From: Cohnella abietis
GTDB lineage: Bacteria; Bacillota; Bacilli; Paenibacillales; Paenibacillaceae
Assembly (NCBI RefSeq): GCF_004295585.1
Contig: NZ_AP019400.1
Location: 5,487,501-5,551,500, forward strand
Length of the DNA stretch: 64,000 bases
Direction of reading: 5' to 3'
Shown: positions 53,205 to 60,509 of the stretch, one piece after another
Layout: every line of letters starts with the position of its first letter
Position numbering within the stretch: position 1 is the first letter of the stretch
Made by a program: the position numbers and the translations under genes
Notes under the pieces: generated by a model
What the model saw: only the letters and a program-made list of their open reading frames with translations
The model's database searches: none
Told to the model about the DNA's origin: nothing

Positions 53205-53635
53205 AACTAACCAGTTGGTTGGAGCAATAGCTATACTTTCTATGGTTACTGCGTCTCTGGTAGGGTGAATTGGCGCAATAGCTATACTTTCTATGGTTAC
53301 TGCGTCTTTGGCCGCGTGAATTGGAGCAATAGCTATACTTTCTATGGTTACTGCGTTTTTAGTCGCGTGGATTGGAGCAATAGCTATACTTTCTATGGTT
53401 ACTGCGACTATGGTAGGGTTGGTTGGCGCAATAGCTATACATATTATGGTTACTGCGCCTTTGGTAGGGGTGGTTAGAGCAATAGCTATACTTTCTATGG
53501 TTACTGCGTCTTTGGCCGCGTGAATTGGCGCAATAGCTATACTTTCTATGGTTACTGCGTCTTTAGTCGCGTGAATTGGCACAATAGCTATACATATTAT
53601 GGTTACTGCGACTTTGGTAGAGTTGGTCGGGGGAT
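53205..53635. repeat. Intergenic tandem array C2 (51 bp units)
   Basis: Eight units of exactly 51 bp begin TGGAGCAATAGCTATAC and share TATGGTTACTGCG. Reading the plus strand gives a 17-residue pattern in each unit, with a stop (TAG) in the sixth unit. It is the inverted counterpart of array C1. It lies between the LysR start region and the terminator of the sulfur operon. Confidence 0.9.
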
Positions 53636-53651
53636 TTGGAATAACACAGGA

Positions 53652-53698
53652 AACCAAGATACCCATCCCCCAAAAAAACGAGGATGGGTATCTTGGTT
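53652..53698 (-). terminator. Terminator of the tcy/ytm-like operon
   Basis: AACCAAGATACCCATCC pairs perfectly with its complement (17 bp) around a 13-nt loop. It is about 45 bp after the GNAT stop (53741). Confidence 0.8.
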
Positions 53699-53740
53699 AG
53701 AGGGCTCTCCCTCTCCTTTTGTATGTTCCAATCTCAAGAG

Positions 53741-54274
53741 CTAGGCATGCAGCAGGCTTGTTGTCTGTAGATCCAGCTTGTAGCATTTAACCAGAATACC
53801 TACTTTGTAAGTTTCGTACTCTGGGACACGAACAAATCCAAGCTGTTCATACAGGCGCACGGCATCAGCCATCATATCTGATGTATTGAGATATAGAAAG
53901 TCCTTGCCCTCGGCGGCAGAAACACGAGCGCACTCCTGAATCAGCGCGGTGGCAACACCTTTCCCTCTGGCAGACGGCCGCACTGCAAGCAATCGAACAA
54001 AAGGCGCACCTGCCCGGCCGTTCTCCACATCTTCTGCCGTCAGTGATGGACCATATAGAAATACGCTACCGACAATTTGTTCCTCAGAGACGGCAAGGAA
54101 CTTGCGCCAAGCGCCGGATTCTCGGGCTTGACGAAGAATGTCGTCTCTGTAGCCTGTCCAATGCTCCTGCGATAGAAATTGTGAATATTGCCCATAAGCA
54201 TCCAGCAGCACGTCCTCGATCTCCTGAAGATCGCCTGCCTCTGTCTCGCGAATATATATTCCTTCTGTTCCCAT
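53741..54274 (-). CDS. GNAT N-acetyltransferase (YtmI/SnaA-like position)
   Basis: ATG 54274 follows GGGGAGAT. The 177-residue protein has the GNAT fold with the acetyl-CoA loop RPSARGKGVATALIQEC and C-terminal LYEQLGFVRVPEYETYKVG. In B. subtilis the ytm and yxe sulfur operons each include a GNAT that N-acetylates S-modified cysteines before they are oxidised and cleaved. Here the GNAT is the last gene of the operon, consistent with that role though the exact substrate is inferred. An upstream in-frame start at 54295 is less likely. Confidence 0.85.
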   Translation of the reverse strand: MGTEGIYIRETEAGDLQEIEDVLLDAYGQYSQFLSQEHWTGYRDDILRQARESGAWRKFLAVSEEQIVGSVFLYGPSLTAEDVENGRAGAPFVRLLAVRPSARGKGVATALIQECARVSAAEGKDFLYLNTSDMMADAVRLYEQLGFVRVPEYETYKVGILVKCYKLDLQTTSLLHA

Positions 54275-54318
54275 GAGATCTCCCCACTCTAGCATTAGTC
54301 TGTTTCCGCAGTTGCCGG

Positions 54319-54804
54319 TTAGTCTGAAGTGTGCAGACCCCGTACAGCATCCTTATTCCGTTTGATTTGAGCCAGATGCCCAATCGCATGATTGATGAAG
54401 GCCTGAACAACATCAGCTACACTCACGACCTGGCCTTTGAAATTCAGCCCGCTTTTTTGCCAATCGGCTGCATCCAGACGTGAAAACAAGCGATGGTTAT
54501 AGATCAATAGTTGCCGGAAAAAGAACAGCAGCTCAGATACCTCAGCCGCATTGGCATGCTGACCGCTCACCCAATCGTCCTGACTGAAGGCAGGCAGCGC
54601 GGCCGTTGAGTTAGCGAGCAGCTCTCGAATGCGGAACGTTACGACAATATTATGATCGGTCAAATGGGTCAGCACCTCCAGCACGCTCCATTTGTCCGGC
54701 GCGGGCTTCCAATGCAGTTGCTCGTCGGTCAGCCCTTCTATCTCTTCTACTAGTAGATCGTGTACTGCCAAATAGGCTTGCAAGTCGATCGGTGTAACGC
54801 TCAT
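54319..54804 (-). CDS. DinB-family protein
   Basis: The 161-residue protein has the four-helix DinB fold with candidate metal ligands His in LTHLTDHN (about 47) and in FINHAIGHLAQIK (about 133 and 137). Members of the family include bacillithiol-dependent S-transferases and maleylpyruvate isomerases. In an operon for S-modified cysteines it could handle thiol conjugates, which would be a new pairing; this is inference. The start (MSVTPIDLQ) is 3 bp after the LLM stop, so genes are translationally coupled. Confidence 0.85.
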   Translation of the reverse strand: MSVTPIDLQAYLAVHDLLVEEIEGLTDEQLHWKPAPDKWSVLEVLTHLTDHNIVVTFRIRELLANSTAALPAFSQDDWVSGQHANAAEVSELLFFFRQLLIYNHRLFSRLDAADWQKSGLNFKGQVVSVADVVQAFINHAIGHLAQIKRNKDAVRGLHTSD

Positions 54805-54807
54805 CCC

Positions 54808-56148
54808 CTATTCCCCCTCTACTGATGCTTCTACTGCAGCCGAATAACGATTTTGCGGAATAGACAATCCTAGATTGCCACGCAGCGTGTCCGACTCATA
54901 CTCCTGACGAAAGATGCCTCTCTCCTGCAAGAGCGGTACCACCTGCTCTATAAACGCATCATAGAAGCTCGGCAGCATACCGCGAATAACAAATCCATCC
55001 GCTGCCTCCTCTCGATACCACTGTTCGATTAGGTTGGCGACATGCTCCGGAGTGCCCACAAACGGCGTACGCGGAGTAGCCAGCTCAAGCGCTAGCTGTC
55101 GTAGCGTCAAGCCACCCTCTTGAGCTCTACGTTTAATAAGGTTAGTCGTGCTTTGGAAGCTATCCTTTCCAAGCTCGCCCAAATCAGGAAACGGTTCATC
55201 CAATGGATACTGACTAAAATCATGGTGCTCAAAAAAGCGACCAAGATGCTCCAGCGCATGATCAATGCTTGCGAGGCTTGCTACCTCCTGATATTTGGCC
55301 TCAGCCTCCTCAGCCGTTTGTCCAATAATTGGAGCGATACCCGGAGCTATGACAATATCATCGGGCGAGCGGCCATACTTGACTGCCCGTTCCTTAACGT
55401 CCTTATAGAACGCCTTGGCATCCTCTAAGCTCCCCTGTGCCGTAAACACCGCATCCGCACTTCTGGCTGCCAGCTCCTTGCCACTATCAGAGGAGCCAGC
55501 TTGGAATATAACTGGTTCTCCTTGTTTTGAACGTGCGATATTGAGTGGCCCCTGAACCTTGAAATAGGCTCCTTCGTGATTGAGATGATGCATTTTGTCA
55601 GGGTTAAAAAAGACCCCCGACGGCTTGTCGTGCACGAACGCGTCATCCTCCCAAGAGCTCCATAGCCCCCGAACCACACCAAGATGCTCGTCCGCTATGG
55701 CATAGCGCTCCGAATGGCTGGGATGCTTGCGGTTGTTATGATTTTTCTCCGATCCTGCAAGTGGAGAGGTGACGACATTCCATCCCGCCCTGCCGTTGCT
55801 GATCAGATCCAATGAGCCGAATTGTCTGGCAACAGTGAACGGCTCGCTGTAGGTAGTAGACAATGTGCCGACTAGCCCGATGCGCGAGGTGATGCCGGCA
55901 AGCGCCGATAAAATCGTAATCGGCTCAAAACGATTCAGAAAATGAGGGATGGATTGTTCCGTAATATACAGCCCATCAGCGATAAATACAAAATCGAATT
56001 TGCTCCGTTCGGCAGCAAGTACCTGCCTCTTATAAAACTCAAGGCTCACGCTAGCGTCCGGCGGAACCTCCGGATGCCGCCATGCACCGACGTTGCCGCT
56101 AATGCCATGAAGCATTGCGCCGAGCTTCAACTGTTTATGCGCTCCCAT
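54808..56148 (-). CDS. LLM-class flavin monooxygenase, NtaA/SnaA/YtnJ type
   Basis: The 446-residue protein closely resembles the enzyme at 50678 (KLGAMLHGISGNVGAWRHP, FDFVFIADGLYI, RAGWNVVTS, QAGSSDSGKELAA, EYESDTLRGNLG). It uses FMNH2 and oxygen. YtnJ in B. subtilis acts in the S-alkylcysteine salvage pathway with the Tcy transporter, YtmO and YtmI. It sits between the second LLM enzyme and DinB in the same operon. The copy at 50678 may have a different substrate range. Confidence 0.9.
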   Translation of the reverse strand: MGAHKQLKLGAMLHGISGNVGAWRHPEVPPDASVSLEFYKRQVLAAERSKFDFVFIADGLYITEQSIPHFLNRFEPITILSALAGITSRIGLVGTLSTTYSEPFTVARQFGSLDLISNGRAGWNVVTSPLAGSEKNHNNRKHPSHSERYAIADEHLGVVRGLWSSWEDDAFVHDKPSGVFFNPDKMHHLNHEGAYFKVQGPLNIARSKQGEPVIFQAGSSDSGKELAARSADAVFTAQGSLEDAKAFYKDVKERAVKYGRSPDDIVIAPGIAPIIGQTAEEAEAKYQEVASLASIDHALEHLGRFFEHHDFSQYPLDEPFPDLGELGKDSFQSTTNLIKRRAQEGGLTLRQLALELATPRTPFVGTPEHVANLIEQWYREEAADGFVIRGMLPSFYDAFIEQVVPLLQERGIFRQEYESDTLRGNLGLSIPQNRYSAAVEASVEGE

Positions 56149-56162
56149 GCACGGTCACCTCA

Positions 56163-57200
56163 CTATCCTTTTACTTGCGCTTCTAAGGCGCTTGAATCTT
56201 CTATTCCTGATGCAGCTTCATAAAGCAACTCGAATGAACGGAACCGTTTCTCCACATCCGCAGTAAGATTGCTAGCAATAAAGCCGTCTATATTGAATGT
56301 CTCCTTCAGCTCCAGCAATTGACGACGTACAGAAGAGACAGTACCGTGCACGACATTGGATTTCTTAACCTCTTTAGTGTAGGCTTTCCCGGACTGCTTG
56401 ATAAACAGCTCCGCTTGCTCAAGTGACGTGACGTTGACCGTCTGCCCATCCTCAAAGGTAATTCGAACATTAACACCCTCACCTGCCAGCTCCACAGCCT
56501 CCTCCTCGGTAGGTGCAACTACGACAGCTATGCCGAGCAGCGCCTCCGGCTGCCTGCCACGTACAGCTTGAAATTGTGCACGATAGGCAGAAAAAGCGGC
56601 AGCAGCAACTTCAGGATTATTGTGAATAGACAAGGCATACACATAGCGGTAGCCCAAGCTCGCCGCCAGCTCCGCGCTTGCCACGCTTGTACCTAGCACA
56701 TAAACTTCTGCCGCCTCAGCTGGCAGCGGATTCGCTTGTAGACCAGCCAGCGGATGCTCTTCTCCTGCGGGACCGTGCAAAAAAACATCCAGCTCAGCGA
56801 GCTTCTCCTCCAGCGGCTGCTGCTCCCCACCTACCTGCAGTGCCTTCGTCGTAAGCGGCATTCCGCCCGGTGCCCGACCAACACCCAGATCTACCCTGCC
56901 TGGGGCAAGCGTTGCTAGAAGATTGAAATTTTCCGCAACCTTGTACGGGCTGTAATGCTGAAGCATGACGCCGCCGGACCCGATTCGAATTGTTGAAGTC
57001 TGTGCAAGTAGATAAGCAGCCAACACTTCAGGGGAAGGCCCCGCGCTGAAAGGAGTACCATGATGCTCAGCTATCCAGAAGCGCTCATACCCGAGCCGTT
57101 CGCCAAGCTGCGCAAGCTTTATCGTATACTGCAGTGCTTCCTGAGTCGACAGCCCTGGAAAAACAACACTTTGATCTAAAATACCAAGCCGTAAAGCCAT
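56163..57200 (-). CDS. Luciferase-like monooxygenase (YtmO/MsnO8 type)
   Basis: The start is set at ATG 57200 (MALRLGILDQS), 8 bases after GGAG. The 345-residue protein has the luciferase-like barrel: RFWIAEHHGTP, VDLGVGRAPGG, and VYVLGTSVASAELAASLGY. It belongs to the shorter LLM group (MsnO8/YtmO, about 340 residues), distinct from the NtaA type. It lies 14 bp upstream (in transcription order) of the YtnJ-like enzyme and follows the ATPase gene. Confidence 0.9.
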   Translation of the reverse strand: MALRLGILDQSVVFPGLSTQEALQYTIKLAQLGERLGYERFWIAEHHGTPFSAGPSPEVLAAYLLAQTSTIRIGSGGVMLQHYSPYKVAENFNLLATLAPGRVDLGVGRAPGGMPLTTKALQVGGEQQPLEEKLAELDVFLHGPAGEEHPLAGLQANPLPAEAAEVYVLGTSVASAELAASLGYRYVYALSIHNNPEVAAAAFSAYRAQFQAVRGRQPEALLGIAVVVAPTEEEAVELAGEGVNVRITFEDGQTVNVTSLEQAELFIKQSGKAYTKEVKKSNVVHGTVSSVRRQLLELKETFNIDGFIASNLTADVEKRFRSFELLYEAASGIEDSSALEAQVKG

Positions 57201-57219
57201 TGATATCACTCCTTTTTAT

Positions 57220-57969
57220 CTAAATGGAATATTCCACCTGACGAAAACGATTTAAAAACTGCTTAGTCCGCTCTTCCCTCGGCGAGACAAATAACTCCTG
57301 GGGACTGCCCTCCTCGACGATTTGGCCATCCTCCATAAAAATGACATGGTTGGCTACCTCTTGGGCAAAAGCAAGCTCATGGGTAACGATTACCATCGTA
57401 ATGCCTTCCTGAGCAATCTGGCGGATGACAGCCAACACCTCTCCTACCAGCTCGGGATCAAGCGCGGATGTTGGCTCATCGAACAAGATAGCCTCGGGAT
57501 TAATTGCAAGGGCGCGAGCTATACCTACTCGCTGCTGCTGACCGCCGGACAGCCGGCTGGGATACGCATCGAGCTTGTCCCCAAGTCCTACTCTCTCAAG
57601 CAGAGCAACGCTTCGCTCCCTCGCCTCCGCCTTCGGGAGCTTTTTTACAACAACTAGACACTCCATCACATTCTCCAACGCCGTCTTGTGACGAAATAGA
57701 TTATATTGCTGAAATACCATTGCCGTACGCTGCCGCAGGTTGTGAATGTCCCGCTTGCTAGCCTTCGCACAATTAACCGCCGCATCGCCAATGGTAATTA
57801 GACCTGCCTCTGGTCGTTCCAGATAGTTGAGGCAGCGCAGTAAAGTCGTCTTCCCAGAGCCGCTTGGCCCGATAATCGCCACTACATCGCCCTTTTGCAC
57901 ATTAAGATTGATACCTCGCAAAATATGCTGCTTGCCAAACGATTTTTCCAATTGCTGAACAGCTATCAT
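57220..57969 (-). CDS. tcyN: Amino acid ABC transporter ATPase (TcyN-like)
   Basis: The 249-residue protein is a complete ABC ATPase of the polar amino acid group: Walker A GPSGSGKTT (34-42), Q-loop QQYNLF, signature LSGGQQQR, Walker B AILFDEPTSALDP. It energises uptake through the two permeases encoded upstream, with a 4-bp overlap to the preceding permease. The downstream monooxygenases point to cystine or S-alkylcysteine as cargo, as for TcyJKLMN. Confidence 0.88.
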   Translation of the reverse strand: MIAVQQLEKSFGKQHILRGINLNVQKGDVVAIIGPSGSGKTTLLRCLNYLERPEAGLITIGDAAVNCAKASKRDIHNLRQRTAMVFQQYNLFRHKTALENVMECLVVVKKLPKAEARERSVALLERVGLGDKLDAYPSRLSGGQQQRVGIARALAINPEAILFDEPTSALDPELVGEVLAVIRQIAQEGITMVIVTHELAFAQEVANHVIFMEDGQIVEEGSPQELFVSPREERTKQFLNRFRQVEYSI

Positions 57970-58676
57970 GAGACACCCCCTCTGGCATATACTTGAATTC
58001 TTTTTTCAAGTACCGACGCCAATTTCTCAATACAAATAGTTAAACCCCAGAAGAGTAGAGCTGCTGCTATATAAGCCTCTAGGTACTTCCAGTTATTAGA
58101 AGCGATGATCTGCGCTTTTGCATTAATATCTACAACTGAAACGGCAAAGGCAAGCGTCGAGCCGTGCATCAGCCCAATAAAGGCATTGCCAAGATTAGGC
58201 ACAGACGTGGCAAGCGCCTGGGGCAGCACGATTCGCCGAATCACTTGCAGTCTGTTCATCCCGATTGAAAGACCCGCTTCCGTCTGTCCCTTGTCAACCG
58301 CAAGCAGACCTGAACGTACCACCTCGGACAAGTAGGCCCCAGCTGTAATAGAGAAGGCGATATAGGCAAAACCAATCATCGGAATGTCTATGGCAGTGAA
58401 CGACCAGTGGTAGTGAGCTGCCAGTTGATCAACAATTAACGGGAGACCAAAATAGACGAGCAGCAGATGAGTGAGTGTTGGAGTCCCCCGGATAAAGCTG
58501 ACATAGGCAGCTGATAGCTGACTGACTACCGGCACGTTATGAACACGGGCAAAGGCCGTCAGCGTACCAATCAGCAGCCCGAAAACCATTGACACTGTCG
58601 TAATCAGAATGGTGTTCGGTAATGCAGGCAGCAGCTTCACAAACGCCGTCCAAATAAATGCCAAATCAATGGACAT
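57966..58676 (-). CDS. Amino acid ABC transporter permease
   Basis: The 236-residue inner-membrane protein has the HisM-type permease core: LIGTLTAFARVHNVPVVSQL, SFIRGTPTLTHLLLVYFGLPL and the EAA region GMNRLQVIRRIVLPQAL. It overlaps the ATPase by 4 bp and the preceding permease by 11 bp. It corresponds to TcyL/TcyM in the B. subtilis operon. Confidence 0.9.
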   Translation of the reverse strand: MSIDLAFIWTAFVKLLPALPNTILITTVSMVFGLLIGTLTAFARVHNVPVVSQLSAAYVSFIRGTPTLTHLLLVYFGLPLIVDQLAAHYHWSFTAIDIPMIGFAYIAFSITAGAYLSEVVRSGLLAVDKGQTEAGLSIGMNRLQVIRRIVLPQALATSVPNLGNAFIGLMHGSTLAFAVSVVDINAKAQIIASNNWKYLEAYIAAALLFWGLTICIEKLASVLEKRIQVYARGGVS

Positions 58677-59448
58677 TTTCTGCCCCCCCTTTCGCTAGCT
58701 GACCGCGCCTCTTGCTAAGTAACCTACCGATAACTCCCCTGCGGTTAATCACATCATCCGGTAACTCATGTCTGAGCAGTCTGAGCTCCGCGCGCCTAAA
58801 TAGCTTTTCAAGAACAAGACTGATCAAATAATAAATAATAGCCAGTGCTATATAGGTTTCCATAAACCGCTGGGACATCAACGGCAAAGTCTGTGCCTTG
58901 CCTGATAATTCCATGACGCCGAGAGTAAAGGCCAGCGAGGTATCTTTCAAGGTCGCAATGACTAGATTACCGAGTATGGGCATCGCGATGGCCAGTGCTT
59001 GTGGGAAAACGATACGGAAAAAAGCCTGCCGCCCCGTCATTCCAAGCGCATAACCCGCCTCTACCTGTCCGCGATCAACCGCACTTACTGCTGCTCGTAT
59101 TCCTTCCGACACAAACGCGGCATTATGCAAACCATAGGCGATAATGACAAACACAAGGGCAGGCGCCCTTGTGACATCAGCTCCCACAAGCTTCAACAGC
59201 TCGGGTAACAAATAATAAATTAGAAACAGCTGGATTAGAATCGGCGTTCCTCGGAAAAAGGAAGCATAGAGCTGTGACACCCGCTGCAGCACTGGAATGC
59301 TGTACAGCCTCGGAAGAGCGACTATAAAGCCTGCCACCAGACCAAGCGCAACTGAACAAACAACGATAACCAGCGAGATGCGGACGAAAGGCAGCAATTT
59401 GATGAAATAATCCAGGACAAAATGAAAATCAAGTGATTGATACATCAA
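58666..59448 (-). CDS. Amino acid ABC transporter permease
   Basis: The 260-residue permease has the same HisM-type core (SFFRGTPILIQLFLIYYLLPE and GMTGRQAFFRIVFPQALAI) with a longer C-terminal tail rich in charged residues. It is the second channel subunit of the Tcy-like importer. The start is 23 bp after the binding-protein gene. Confidence 0.9.
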   Translation of the reverse strand: MMYQSLDFHFVLDYFIKLLPFVRISLVIVVCSVALGLVAGFIVALPRLYSIPVLQRVSQLYASFFRGTPILIQLFLIYYLLPELLKLVGADVTRAPALVFVIIAYGLHNAAFVSEGIRAAVSAVDRGQVEAGYALGMTGRQAFFRIVFPQALAIAMPILGNLVIATLKDTSLAFTLGVMELSGKAQTLPLMSQRFMETYIALAIIYYLISLVLEKLFRRAELRLLRHELPDDVINRRGVIGRLLSKRRGQLAKGGAENVH

Positions 59449-59471
59449 GCCGCCCTCCCTTCACCGACAGT

Positions 59472-60281
59472 CTATTTAACCGTAGCATCAAAACCAAGCC
59501 ACTTATTACTCAAAGCCGTCAATGTACCGTCAGCACGCAATTCTTTCAGCACGCCATCGATAGCATCGGCCAATGTTTTGGAATCTGGATCATCCTTGCG
59601 GAATACGTACTGAATGTCTGAGGAGGTCAGTGGCTCGCCTACCGACTTCAACAGGCCTTTCGGATCGACAATGCCTAGCGTAAAGTCAGGAGCAATGAAG
59701 AAATCCGCTCTGCCAGAGGAAATCTGTGTAAGCATATCGTTGGCTGCACCGCTTTGATAAACAATTTTGATCGCGTTATCGTGTTCTTTGTTGTAGTTCT
59801 CCAGCATTGTCGCCGCAGCGCTGTTAGCCGTTACAATTGCCTTCTTGTCCTTCAAATCGGCTAGAGACTTAATGGGTTCATTATTATCCTTGGACACGAT
59901 AATTTTGCTTTTCCAATATGCGTAAGGCAATTCATTGAACAAATACTCAGCTTCACGCTCAGGGTTTTTCTCAAGCTGATGGGCAATCAAATCCACTTTG
60001 TTCGTCTTAAGGCTTAGGAACAGATTAGTCAAATCCGAAGTTGTGAATTCAAATTCATACTGCGGAAGCCTCTTGTCGATTTCCTTCAGCAGTTCAATAT
60101 CAAATCCCGCCAGCTCACCCTTATCATCTAGGAAAAATACTTGTGGGAACTTCGTACCTGTACCCACTACGATTTTCTTTACACTATCACCCTTGCTTCC
60201 CTCTGAATTACTTTTACCGCAGGCGGACAGCACTACTGCCAACATAGTAACAACCAATAAGGACAACATAATCTTTCTCAT
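59472..60281 (-). CDS. Amino acid ABC transporter substrate-binding lipoprotein (TcyK/YxeM-like)
   Basis: The start is set at the ATG near 60281 (MRKIMLSLLV); an upstream TTG frame to 60344 has no signal context. The 269-residue lipoprotein has a lipobox LAVVLSAC (Cys21) and a family 3 solute-binding domain (KFPQVFFLDDKGELAGFDIEL, NKVDLIAHQLEKNPEREA, KAIVTANSAAATMLENY). It is the first gene of the operon and should bind cystine or S-substituted cysteines. A TTTACT-17-TATCTT stretch about 60-100 bp upstream is a possible promoter. Confidence 0.9.
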   Translation of the reverse strand: MRKIMLSLLVVTMLAVVLSACGKSNSEGSKGDSVKKIVVGTGTKFPQVFFLDDKGELAGFDIELLKEIDKRLPQYEFEFTTSDLTNLFLSLKTNKVDLIAHQLEKNPEREAEYLFNELPYAYWKSKIIVSKDNNEPIKSLADLKDKKAIVTANSAAATMLENYNKEHDNAIKIVYQSGAANDMLTQISSGRADFFIAPDFTLGIVDPKGLLKSVGEPLTSSDIQYVFRKDDPDSKTLADAIDGVLKELRADGTLTALSNKWLGFDATVK

Positions 60282-60455
60282 TCCAATAAACCCCTTCGCT
60301 GAAACGCAGCTCTTAATTCCTATAAACATACTAGGTTTTATCAAGATACCCCTTTACAGGCTAAAAGTAAATGGTTAGCCCAATAGAGTAGTTCTATTCT
60401 CTCATTGGATTTCTCTATCAGTACAAAATGGGAGTTTGTTTTACTGATCGAATAC

Positions 60456-60499
60456 GAAAAAGCAGACCAGTCCAAGTTCCAGACAGATCTGCTTTTTTT
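60456..60499 (-). terminator. Terminator of SLH protein 3 gene
   Basis: AAAAGCAGA pairs with TCTGCTTTT around a long loop; T-runs follow on the minus strand. It lies about 10 bp after the SLH protein stop. Confidence 0.8.
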
Positions 60500-60509
60500 G
60501 TAATATGGA

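Noticed and set aside
53178..53666. 162-codon minus-strand frame across array C2
   Set aside because: Any frame across 51-bp units without stop codons stays open; there is no start site signal and no conservation pattern in that frame as noted for the plus frame.
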